Shown here: in pieces, positions 7,501 through 14,051 of the stretch | How positions within the stretch are numbered: the stretch's first letter is position 1 | Layout of the letters: each line of letters starts with the position of its first letter | NCBI GenBank assembly: GCA_964439955.1 | Contig: CAYTPX010000038.1 | Coordinates: 1 to 16,197 of the forward strand | Direction of reading: 5' to 3' | DNA from: UBA1794 sp964439955 | GTDB lineage: Bacteria > Bacteroidota > Bacteroidia > Bacteroidales > Bacteroidaceae | DNA length: 16,197 bases | Program-made: the position numbers and the translations under genes | Notes under the pieces: generated by a model | What the model was told of the DNA's origin: nothing | What the model saw: the letters and a program-made list of their open reading frames with translations, nothing else | The model's database searches: none

Positions 7501-8396
7501 CCCATGTCGATTTCGCTTCTGTGCAAGTCAGCCAGTGGACGGCCGACGCGCATGTCAATGAACTCGTGCATGCCTTGATTGTAAATTACTTGAAGAAGTA
7601 CAAGGAATTGGACGCAGCCCTCAAACGCGAGAAGTTTGCATTGACCATCGGCGACGAACTGCCTTCCGGCATCATGCAGATGGCTAAGGTGTATATTGCC
7701 AAGAAGCGTAAAATTGGCGTCGGTGACAAGATGGCCGGACGCCATGGTAACAAGGGTATTGTTTCCCGTATAGTGCGTCAGGAAGATATGCCTTTCTTGG
7801 CCGACGGGACTCCGGTAGACATCATCCTCAACCCGCTTGGTGTGCCTTCGCGCATGAACCTTGGCCAGATCTTTGAGGCCGTTTTAGGTGCTGCGGGTAA
7901 GAAGTTGGGCGTTAAGTTTGCCACTCCCATTTTTGATGGTGCCACGCTGGAAGATATTTGCAAATGGACGGACAAGGCAGGCCTGCCCCGTTATGGGAAA
8001 ACTTATCTCTACGATGGCGGTACGGGCGAACGTTTCGACCAACCGGCTACGGTCGGCGTGACCTATATGCTGAAGCTGGGCCACATGGTGGAAGACAAGA
8101 TGCACGCCCGCTCCATCGGCCCTTATTCGCTTATCACACAGCAGCCTCTCGGAGGTAAGGCACAGTTTGGCGGACAGCGTTTCGGAGAAATGGAAGTGTG
8201 GGCGCTGGAGGCATTTGGCGCAGCCCATATCTTGCAGGAAATCCTTACCGTCAAATCGGACGATGTGGTAGGCCGTTCGAAAGCCTATGAGGCTATCGTC
8301 AAAGGTGAGCCGATGCCTACCCCCGGAATTCCAGAGTCGCTTAACGTGTTGCTCCATGAGTTGCGCGGCTTGGGCTTAAGCATTCATTTGGAATAG
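4584..8396 (+). CDS. rpoB: DNA-directed RNA polymerase subunit beta
   Basis: This is the catalytic-core subunit beta. I start it at ATG 4584 (MSSTTQNQRINF, the Bacteroidales-type N-terminus), giving 1270 residues; the frame continues up to a TTG at 4545 that lies in the terminator T-tract. The rifampicin pocket LSQFMDQTNPLAEITHKRR is intact, with sensitive-type residues D477, H487 and S492 (equivalents of E. coli 516, 526, 531). The active-site segment GDKMAGRHGNKG carries lysines 1049 and 1057. The C-terminus ends in the clamp-anchoring helix LNVLLHELRGLGLSIHLE. It is separated from rpoC by 86 bases containing a stem-loop. No frameshift or unusual feature is seen. Confidence 0.99.
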   Translation: MSSTTQNQRINFATAKSPMQYPDFLEVQLKSFKDFLQLDTPPEQRKKEGLYKVFAENFPIADTRNNFVLEFLDYYIDPPRYTIEECLEKGLTYSVPLKAKLKLYCTDPEHEDFDTVVQDVFLGPIPYMTDKATFVINGAERVVVSQLHRSPGVFFGQSIHANGTKLYSARIIPFKGSWIEFATDINNVMYAYIDRKKKLPVTTLLRAIGFENDKDILEIFNLAEEVKVNKTNLKKVVGRKLAARVLKTWVEDFVDEDTGEVVSIERNEVIIDRETVLEESHIQDILESGIQNILLHREKPGQSDYSIIYNTLQKDPSNSEKEAILYIYRQLRNADPADDASAREVINNLFFSEKRYDLGEVGRYRINRKLNLGTSIDVSVLTKEDIIEIIKYLIELINSNAVVDDIDHLSNRRVRTVGEQLSNQFAIGLARMSRTIRERMNVRDNEVFTPIDLINAKTISSVINTFFGTNALSQFMDQTNPLAEITHKRRMSALGPGGLSRERAGFEVRDVHYTHYGRLCPIETPEGPNIGLISSLCIYAKINDLGFIETPYRKVQDGVADLNPDNVVYLTAEEEEGKIIAQGNSELDDDGRFLLSRIKARQDADFPVVDPKVVELMDIAPQQIASIAAALIPFLEHDDANRALMGSNMMRQAVPLLRTEAPIVGTGIERQLARDSRTQITAEGSGVVEYVDATTIRIKYDRTEDEDFVSFESAVKEYAIPKFRRTNQNMTIDLRPVCEPGQRVKAGDILTEGYSTQDGELALGKNLLVAYMPWKGYNYEDAIVLNERVVREDLLTSIHVEEFSLEVRETKRGMEELTSDIPNVSEEATKDLDENGIVRIGARIEPGDIMIGKITPKGESDPSPEEKLLRAIFGDKAGDVKDASLKASPSLKGVVIGRKLFSRVIKTRSEKMGDKARLAALDEKYENKAEELKKIMLSKLLKITEGQVSQGVKDYMGVDIISKGAPFTMKDLAHVDFASVQVSQWTADAHVNELVHALIVNYLKKYKELDAALKREKFALTIGDELPSGIMQMAKVYIAKKRKIGVGDKMAGRHGNKGIVSRIVRQEDMPFLADGTPVDIILNPLGVPSRMNLGQIFEAVLGAAGKKLGVKFATPIFDGATLEDICKWTDKAGLPRYGKTYLYDGGTGERFDQPATVGVTYMLKLGHMVEDKMHARSIGPYSLITQQPLGGKAQFGGQRFGEMEVWALEAFGAAHILQEILTVKSDDVVGRSKAYEAIVKGEPMPTPGIPESLNVLLHELRGLGLSIHLE

Positions 8397-8431
8397 CCCT
8401 CCCCTTTTCCCAAAGAGGGGAAAGGCTTTTT
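8396..8431 (+). terminator. Stem-loop with T-tract between rpoB and rpoC
   Basis: Bases 8396-8398 pair with 8424-8426. After a small internal loop, 8400-8408 pair with 8413-8421 (including one G-T wobble) around a CCCA loop. TTTTT follows at 8427-8431. The stem begins on the last base of the rpoB stop codon. It is weaker than the rplL-rpoB stem and lies before a gene whose product is needed one to one with RpoB, so I think it is leaky or a 3'-end/pausing element. Confidence 0.5.
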
Positions 8432-8482
8432 CCCGAGAATAACAAGCAAGAAAAACAACAACTCTTTTCAATCAAGAATAAA

Positions 8483-11400
8483 ATGGGTTTTAGAAAAGAA
8501 TCAAAAATAAAGAACAACTTCACGAAGATATCTATCGGTTTGGCTTCTCCCGAGGAGATTTACGATGCTTCTTATGGTGAAGTGTTGAAGCCCGAGACTA
8601 TAAACTACCGGACCTACAAGCCCGAGCGCGACGGCCTTTTCTGCGAACGTATCTTCGGCCCGGTCAAAGACTATGAATGCCATTGCGGAAAATACAAACG
8701 CATCCGCTACAAAGGCATTGTCTGCGACCGTTGCGGCGTGGAGGTTACGGAAAAGAAAGTACGGCGCGAACGTATGGGGCACATCAAGCTGGTCGTTCCT
8801 GTGGCCCATATCTGGTATTTCCGTTCGCTTCCCAATAAAATCGGCTATTTGCTTGGCCTGCCTACCAAGAAACTTGACTCGATTATCTACTACGAGAAGT
8901 ACATCGTAATCCAATCCGGCAATGTAGAGAATGTAGCTCCCTATGATTTGCTGACGGAGGACGAGTATCTTGACATTGTTGAGCGGCCCGAGATGAAGAA
9001 CAATTCTTTCTTGGAAGATTCGGATCCCAACAAGTTCATCGCCAAAATGGGCGCTGAAGCTATTTACGACCTGCTTTGCCGTTTGGACTTGGATTCCTTG
9101 TCCTACGAATTGCGGCATAAGGCAAACAACGACAATTCCCAACAACGGAAAAACGAAGCGCTCAAGCGCCTTCAGGTCGTCGAGTCTTTCCGTGCTTCCA
9201 AGGGGCGTAACCGTCCGGAGTGGATGATTATGCGTATCATCCCGGTCATCCCGCCCGAATTGCGCCCGTTGGTTCCGCTTGATGGCGGCCGTTTTGCCAC
9301 CTCTGACTTGAATGATTTGTATCGGCGCGTCATCATCCGTAACAACCGCCTTAAGCGGTTGATAGAAATCAAGGCGCCCGAAGTCATCTTGCGCAATGAA
9401 AAGCGCATGTTGCAAGAGGCTGTGGACTCTTTGTTCGACAACTCCCGCAAATCCAGCGCGGTCAAGACCGATGCAAACCGTCCCCTCAAGTCGCTTTCTG
9501 ATAGCCTAAAAGGAAAACAAGGCCGCTTCCGCCAGAATTTGCTTGGTAAACGTGTCGATTATTCTGCCCGCTCTGTCATCGTCGTTGGGCCAGAATTGAA
9601 GATGGGCGAATGCGGGATTCCCAAGCTCATGGCGGCTGAGCTTTACAAACCGTTTATTATCCGTAAGCTCATTGAGCGGGGTATCGTGAAAACGGTAAAG
9701 TCGGCTAAGAAAATCGTAGATCGTAAAGAGTCGGTCATTTGGGATATTTTGGAGTATGTCATGAAAGGGCATCCCGTGTTGCTGAACCGTGCCCCGACAT
9801 TGCACCGGCTTGGTATCCAAGCTTTCCAACCTAAGATGATTGAAGGTAAGGCTATACAGTTGCATCCCTTGGCTTGTACGGCATTCAACGCCGATTTCGA
9901 CGGCGACCAGATGGCCGTCCATCTTCCGTTGAGCAACGAAGCCGTATTGGAGGCGCAGTTGTTGATGCTTAATTCCCATAATATCCTGAACCCCGCCAAC
10001 GGTGCGCCGATTACCGTGCCTTCCCAAGACATGGTGCTCGGGCTGTATTACATTACTAAGCTGCGCCAAGGGGCAAAAGGGGAAGGATTTACATTTTATG
10101 GCCCGGAGGAAGCCCTCATCGCCTACAACGAAGGCCGCGTTGATATCCACGCCATTGTAAATGTACGAGTGAAGGATGTGGACGAGAACGGCAATCCCGT
10201 GGAAGTAATGATGAAAGAGACTTCAGTGGGACGTGTCATCGTCAATCAGATAGTACCCGAGGGAGTCGGCTATATCAACCGCATCATTTCCAAGAAATCG
10301 TTGCGTGAAATCATCAGCGACGTAATTAAAGTGTGTGGCGTATCCAAGGCGGCAGATTTCTTGGATGGCATTAAGAACTTGGGATACTACATGGCTTTCA
10401 AGGGAGGATTGTCTTTTAACTTGGACGACATCATCATTCCGAAAGAAAAGGAAGCCCTTGTGGCAAAAGGATACGAGCGGGTGGAAGAAGTCATTAACAA
10501 CTATAACATGGGCTTCATCACTAATAACGAACGTTATAACCAAGTAATCGACATTTGGACGCATGTAAACTCCGAGTTGGCCAACATTCTGATGAAAACC
10601 ATTTCGTCCGATGACCAAGGCTTCAACTCTGTGTACATGATGCTCGACTCAGGCGCCCGTGGCTCCAAGGAGCAAATCCGGCAGCTCTCCGGAATGCGCG
10701 GCTTGATGGCCAAGCCCCAAAAGGCCGGTGCCGAGGGGGCGCAGATTATCGAAAACCCGATTCTGTCGAACTTCAAGGAAGGTCTCTCCGTATTGGAATA
10801 CTTTATTTCCACCCACGGTGCCCGCAAGGGTTTGGCCGATACGGCGTTGAAGACGGCCGATGCAGGATATTTGACCCGCCGCTTGGTCGATGTCTCCCAC
10901 GACGTGATTATCACGGAAGAAGACTGCGGCACGTTGCGTGGTTTGGTATGTACTGAATTGAAGAATGACGAGGATGTCATTGCTTCCCTATATGAACGTA
11001 TCTTGGGTCGCGTGTCAGTGCATGACATAATCCATCCTATTACGGGCAAACTGATCGTGGCCGGTGGGGAAGAGATTACGGAGACGATAGCCAAAGAGAT
11101 TGAGGATTCGCCCATTGAAAGCGTCGAAATCCGTTCCGTTCTTACTTGTGAGGCCAAGCACGGCGTATGTGCCAAGTGTTATGGCCGTAACTTGGCTACC
11201 GGCCAGATGGTCCACAAGGGTGAGGCAGTAGGTGTGATTGCCGCACAGTCTATCGGTGAGCCGGGAACCCAGCTTACGCTTCGTACTTTCCATGCCGGTG
11301 GTATTGCCGGAAACGCAGCCGCAAATGCGACAATCATGGCACACTATGACGGAGTGCTTGAGTTCGAGGAATTGCGCACTGTGGATTACGTAGACGAGGA

Positions 11401-12766
11401 TGGCTCCAACGTGAAAGTGGTGGTAGGCCGCTTGGCGGAACTGCGTGTGATCGACGAGAATACGAAGATTGCCCTTTCGCAGTATAATATACCTTATGGC
11501 TCGACGCTTTATGTCAGCGATAAAGACAAGGTGAAGAAAGGTACGCTTATTTGTAAGTGGGATCCTTTCAATGCAGTTATTATTACCGAAGTCGGCGGCC
11601 GTATTGAGTTTGAGAACATGATTGAAAACGTGACCTACAAAGTGGAGTCCGACGAAACTACCGGTTTGCGTGAAATCATCATTATAGAGTCGAAGGACAA
11701 GGCCAAGGTGCCTTCGGCCCATATCTTGGACGAAAGCGGCGAAGTGTTGCGTACCTATAACTTCCCTGTTGGCGGGCACGTCGTAGTCGAAGACCAACAG
11801 GCGGTCCGCTCCGGCGAGGTAATTGTCAAGATTCCCCGCGCTGTGGGCAAGGCCGGTGATATTACGGGCGGTCTGCCACGTGTCACGGAATTGTTCGAGG
11901 CTCGCAATCCGTCGAATCCTGCAGTCGTATCCGAAATCGACGGTGAGATAACGATGGGCAAAATCAAGCGCGGTAACCGCGAAATCATCGTGACTTCCAA
12001 GACCGGCGAGGTGAAGAAATATCTTGTGCCTCTCTCCAAACAGATTCTGGTACAGGAGAACGATTATGTCCGTGCAGGTACTCCCTTGTCCGACGGCGCC
12101 ATTACGCCGGCCGACATCTTGGCCATCAAGGGCCCCACGGCGGTGCAAGAGTACATCGTCAATGAGGTTCAGGATGTATATCGCCTGCAGGGCGTGAAAA
12201 TCAATGACAAGCATTTCGAGATTATCGTGCGCCAGATGATGCGCAAGGTACAGATCGATGAGCCGGGCGACACCCGTTTCTTGGAACAACAGGTAGTGGA
12301 CAAGCTCGAGTTCATGGAGGAAAACGACCGCATCTGGGGCAAGAAGGTTGTAACCGATGCCGGTGATTCGGAGAATCTCCAGCCCGGCCAGATTGTTACC
12401 GCCCGCAAGCTCCGCGACGAGAACAGCCTCCTCAAGCGCCGCGACCTGAAGCTCGTGCAAACGCGCGATGCGCTGCCTGCCACGTCTACCCAGATTTTGC
12501 AGGGCATCACCCGTGCCGCTTTGGCTACGTCCAGCTTCATGTCGGCAGCTTCTTTCCAGGAAACGACCAAGGTGCTCAACGAGGCCGCCATCAACGGCAA
12601 GGTCGATAAGCTCGAGGGCATGAAGGAGAATGTTATCTGTGGGCATCTGATTCCCGCAGGCACCGGCCTCCGCGAGTTCGAGAAGCTCATCGTCGGCTCG
12701 AAAGAGGAGTACGACCGCATCCTTGCCAACCGCAAGAATGTGCTTGACTACAGCGATGTAGACTGA
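8483..12766 (+). CDS. rpoC: DNA-directed RNA polymerase subunit beta'
   Basis: This subunit carries the catalytic magnesium site. The 1427-residue product is full length for Bacteroidales. The N-terminal zinc site uses C66, C68, C81 and C84. The invariant NADFDGDQM starts at residue 469 with catalytic aspartates 471, 473 and 475. The second zinc site uses C815, C889, C896 and C899. The bridge-helix/trigger-loop region includes AAQSIGEPGTQLTLRTFHAGG (split: A920-Q930, then trigger helix residues L933, R934, F936, H937). The stop at 12764 is followed by a set of terminators, so rpoC is the last gene of this transcription unit. Confidence 0.99.
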   Translation: MGFRKESKIKNNFTKISIGLASPEEIYDASYGEVLKPETINYRTYKPERDGLFCERIFGPVKDYECHCGKYKRIRYKGIVCDRCGVEVTEKKVRRERMGHIKLVVPVAHIWYFRSLPNKIGYLLGLPTKKLDSIIYYEKYIVIQSGNVENVAPYDLLTEDEYLDIVERPEMKNNSFLEDSDPNKFIAKMGAEAIYDLLCRLDLDSLSYELRHKANNDNSQQRKNEALKRLQVVESFRASKGRNRPEWMIMRIIPVIPPELRPLVPLDGGRFATSDLNDLYRRVIIRNNRLKRLIEIKAPEVILRNEKRMLQEAVDSLFDNSRKSSAVKTDANRPLKSLSDSLKGKQGRFRQNLLGKRVDYSARSVIVVGPELKMGECGIPKLMAAELYKPFIIRKLIERGIVKTVKSAKKIVDRKESVIWDILEYVMKGHPVLLNRAPTLHRLGIQAFQPKMIEGKAIQLHPLACTAFNADFDGDQMAVHLPLSNEAVLEAQLLMLNSHNILNPANGAPITVPSQDMVLGLYYITKLRQGAKGEGFTFYGPEEALIAYNEGRVDIHAIVNVRVKDVDENGNPVEVMMKETSVGRVIVNQIVPEGVGYINRIISKKSLREIISDVIKVCGVSKAADFLDGIKNLGYYMAFKGGLSFNLDDIIIPKEKEALVAKGYERVEEVINNYNMGFITNNERYNQVIDIWTHVNSELANILMKTISSDDQGFNSVYMMLDSGARGSKEQIRQLSGMRGLMAKPQKAGAEGAQIIENPILSNFKEGLSVLEYFISTHGARKGLADTALKTADAGYLTRRLVDVSHDVIITEEDCGTLRGLVCTELKNDEDVIASLYERILGRVSVHDIIHPITGKLIVAGGEEITETIAKEIEDSPIESVEIRSVLTCEAKHGVCAKCYGRNLATGQMVHKGEAVGVIAAQSIGEPGTQLTLRTFHAGGIAGNAAANATIMAHYDGVLEFEELRTVDYVDEDGSNVKVVVGRLAELRVIDENTKIALSQYNIPYGSTLYVSDKDKVKKGTLICKWDPFNAVIITEVGGRIEFENMIENVTYKVESDETTGLREIIIIESKDKAKVPSAHILDESGEVLRTYNFPVGGHVVVEDQQAVRSGEVIVKIPRAVGKAGDITGGLPRVTELFEARNPSNPAVVSEIDGEITMGKIKRGNREIIVTSKTGEVKKYLVPLSKQILVQENDYVRAGTPLSDGAITPADILAIKGPTAVQEYIVNEVQDVYRLQGVKINDKHFEIIVRQMMRKVQIDEPGDTRFLEQQVVDKLEFMEENDRIWGKKVVTDAGDSENLQPGQIVTARKLRDENSLLKRRDLKLVQTRDALPATSTQILQGITRAALATSSFMSAASFQETTKVLNEAAINGKVDKLEGMKENVICGHLIPAGTGLREFEKLIVGSKEEYDRILANRKNVLDYSDVD

Positions 12767-12779
12767 TTCCGTCCCTAAT

Positions 12780-12800
12780 TTGCGCCATTTTGTGGCGCAA
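12780..12800 (+). repeat. Perfect 8-bp inverted repeat after rpoC
   Basis: Bases 12780-12787 pair with 12793-12800 around a TTTTG loop, 13 bases after the rpoC stop. No T-tract follows directly, so it may stabilise the rpoC mRNA end or pause polymerase ahead of the terminators downstream. Confidence 0.5.
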
Positions 12801-12813
12801 TCCATAGTCTTTT

Positions 12814-12856
12814 CCGGGGCAAGCCTTTTCCAACAGGCCTGCCCCGGTTCTTTTTT
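12814..12856 (+). terminator. Main intrinsic terminator of the rpoBC transcript
   Basis: Bases 12814-12821 pair with 12840-12847 (8 bp, mostly G-C). After an A-C mismatch, 12823-12826 pair with 12835-12838, leaving an 8-base loop. TTCTTTTTT follows at 12848-12856. It is 47 bases past the rpoC stop and has the canonical form. The reverse strand lacks a T-tract, so it acts on plus-strand transcripts. Confidence 0.9.
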
Positions 12857-12923
12857 GCTTTGTCCGCATTGGGGCAGAGCCTTTGCCACCGTCGCTGGCT
12901 TCCCTTGCCGCCGTAAGAAACCT

Positions 12924-12960
12924 GCCTTGCCGCAAACTTGGAAAAGCGGCAAGGCTTTTT
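12924..12960 (+). terminator. Second intrinsic terminator
   Basis: Bases 12924-12933 pair perfectly with 12946-12955 (10 bp, G-C rich) around a 12-base A-rich loop. TTTTT follows at 12956-12960. This is as strong as the first one, 68 bases further downstream, with no gene between them. Confidence 0.85.
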
Positions 12961-12980
12961 GTTGTCCCCCTTGCCCCTTT

Positions 12981-13004
12981 TCCCGGGAAGTGCCGGGACT
13001 TTTT
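12981..13004 (+). terminator. Third intrinsic terminator
   Basis: TCCCGG at 12981-12986 pairs with CCGGGA at 12993-12998 around a GAAGTG loop, followed by CTTTTT at 12999-13004. The stem is short (6 bp) but almost entirely G-C. Confidence 0.7.
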
Positions 13005-13013
13005 ACGGGAAGT

Positions 13014-13079
13014 CCTTCCCCTATCCGGGCGGACGCCCGGGGAAGGGGTGTTTTGCGGCCTTCCCCCGGGGCGGGGAAG
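13014..13079 (+). repeat. Two further GC-rich hairpins with shared CTTCCCC/GGGGAAG stems
   Basis: In the first hairpin, 13014-13021 pairs with 13039-13046, with an inner GGGC/GCCC stem, followed by TGTTTT. In the second, 13060-13066 pairs with 13073-13079 around a CGGGGC loop. Both stems use the same CTTCCCC/GGGGAAG arms, so they look like a duplicated hairpin, and one arm of one hairpin could pair with the other. The first may be a weak terminator; the second lacks a good T-tract. Confidence 0.55.
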
Positions 13080-13206
13080 TTTGCCCGCCCATGCCGCCGG
13101 GGTAGGGGGTGGCCGGGAATAATTTGGCTTTTTCGCGATTTGTATGGGTTTATTAGGCAATTAAGTGCATTTTTTAAGTAAGAAACCGGATAAATCAGTA
13201 ATTTGG
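13080..13206. other. Non-coding spacer between the terminator cluster and the promoter
   Basis: The left half is G/C-rich with a 6-bp imperfect hairpin (13093-13098 with 13108-13113). From about 13118 the composition changes to A/T-rich, as expected for upstream promoter DNA. I see no gene here. A 133-codon frame that spans 12780-13181 runs through the terminators and has no recognisable domain. Confidence 0.5.
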
Positions 13207-13237
13207 TTTGCAACTTTAAAAAATATCTATACCTTTG
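13207..13237 (+). promoter_or_regulatory. Bacteroidota sigma-ABfr-type promoter
   Basis: TTTG at 13207-13210 (the -33 element), a 19-base spacer and TACCTTTG at 13230-13237 (the -7 element TAnnTTTG) match the established Bacteroides promoter consensus exactly. The spacer is A/T-rich. The start site would fall about 13241-13245, just before the stem-loop at 13243. It drives the structured region downstream and perhaps, by read-through, the lipoprotein genes. Confidence 0.85.
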
Positions 13238-13242
13238 CCACG

Positions 13243-13571
13243 TTTCCCACGCCGAACTTCCATAATGAAGGAAGGGGTAGGAGTGGGGAATGCACATTCA
13301 AAAAGGCGTTTACTTGGGCGCTTTGATCTTGACGAATCGAAACTTCGCAACTTTCAACCTTGTCAAAGACAAAGCAACAGTAGATGTTCATGGGTATGTT
13401 TTATACAGCCATGACCTATCCGTGCGTAGCCATCCGCGCGGATTTTTTCGCGGTTTCATAATAAACATATCGGCGTGGGCTTCTGTGTTGCTCGTTTCGA
13501 CAAGGTGGGCAATGCGAAGGCCTCGATTCGTGGGACGAGTAACAGGTACAGACTCCCGCGCTTCTTTTTTT
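13243..13571 (+). ncRNA. Candidate structured RNA (or long leader), not assigned to a family
   Basis: Between a good promoter and a hairpin-T7 terminator lie about 330 bases dense in local inverted repeats. The 5' stem pairs 13243-13250 with 13283-13290. A nested arm has 13320-13325 with 13370-13375, 13329-13333 with 13362-13366 and CGAA/TTCG inside. Another arm pairs TCATGG-GTAT (13388-13397) with ATAC and CCATGA (13403-13414). A fourth pairs 13486-13495 with 13535-13544 (10 bp, one wobble). It lacks the conserved core motifs of RNase P RNA, tmRNA and SRP RNA that I know. It might belong to a described Bacteroidales RNA family such as Bacteroidales-1 or a 6S-like RNA, but I cannot confirm this. 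Alternative: a 98-codon frame from ATG 13290 to 13586 lies in the same place; it has no recognisable domain and its second half uses several otherwise rare arginine codons. Confidence 0.45.
13529..13571 (+). terminator. Intrinsic terminator at the end of the structured RNA
   Basis: Bases 13529-13535 pair with 13554-13560 (7 bp with one G-T wobble) around an 18-base loop, followed by CTTC and seven T at 13565-13571. The loop contains the 3' arm of an alternative 10-bp stem (13486-13495 with 13535-13544), so the two folds interfere. This could be termination of a small RNA or a regulated attenuator ahead of the lipoprotein genes. Confidence 0.55.
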
Positions 13572-13648
13572 ATGTGCATGAGTTGAAGAAAAAATCTGTC
13601 TTCCCCGGGGAGTCTGAAGGCACATGTAAAACTCTCTGTGCATATCGG

Positions 13649-14047
13649 ATGAAACAGATTTTCATTGTTTTCTTTTTGGCTGCGGCGGTCGCAGGCGTAT
13701 CGTCCTGTTCGCTCCGCATTGCTAGCTCCACGGCCAAGCCGGTCAATTCTTCTCTGAACAGTTATACGCAGGCCGACTTGGAAATTTCCGGCCAAAAAAT
13801 TTCCTACACCTATGTGCCTAACAAGCGTGATCGCAAGGAAGGCATGAAGCACTGCCTTTCCAATGCCACGGCTGCTGCCTTGAAAGAGAATGGCAATGCG
13901 GACGTATTGGTCGAAAGGCAATATCAAGCTATCGTGAAATACAGGTTTTTCGGCTTGATTCGGAGGATTAAGTCCGTCACCGTCAGCGGCTATCCTGGTA
14001 CGTATAGGAACTTTCGCCAAGTAGAACCGGTAATTTCTGGGGAATAG
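13649..14047 (+). CDS. Small lipoprotein of unknown function (first of a paralogous pair)
   Basis: I do not recognise a named family. The 132-residue product starts with a lipoprotein signal peptide: K2, a hydrophobic segment at 4-17 and the lipobox VSSC with the lipidated cysteine at 20. The mature part begins SLRIASSTAKPV and ends in a conserved-looking block, TVSGYPGTYRNFR (111-123). It is similar along most of its length to the next gene: SSTA-x-P, a DLE near position 53, an AD-x-L element and the GYP-x-T-x-x-NFR block. I start it at ATG 13649; the frame is open upstream to 13475 but only the internal start gives a signal peptide. It is probably anchored in the outer membrane or periplasmic face. 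No promoter consensus is visible immediately upstream, so the transcript may come from 13207. Confidence 0.82.
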   Translation: MKQIFIVFFLAAAVAGVSSCSLRIASSTAKPVNSSLNSYTQADLEISGQKISYTYVPNKRDRKEGMKHCLSNATAAALKENGNADVLVERQYQAIVKYRFFGLIRRIKSVTVSGYPGTYRNFRQVEPVISGE

Positions 14048-14051
14048 GCCT

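Noticed and set aside
12780..13181. A 133-codon plus-strand frame after rpoC (and a minus-strand counterpart 12687-13160)
   Set aside because: Its codons are dictated by the GC-rich terminator stems and T-tracts; there is no promoter and no domain. It would be transcribed only past the main terminator.
11015..13297. A 760-codon open frame on the minus strand opposite rpoC and the terminator cluster
   Set aside because: Most of it is the antisense shadow of rpoC, and the rest runs through terminator hairpins; no domain is recognisable.
13291..13578. TGCACAT/ATGTGCA as terminal inverted repeats of a small mobile element
   Set aside because: Only seven bases match perfectly, there is no target-site duplication or transposase, and a promoter lies just outside; RNA pairing explains it better.
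13290..13586. A 98-codon frame starting at ATG 13290, about 46 bases after the predicted transcription start
   Set aside because: Not listed as a gene because of dense RNA hairpins, an internal T7 terminator near its end, several rare arginine codons in its second half and no known domain. It remains the main alternative to the RNA call.
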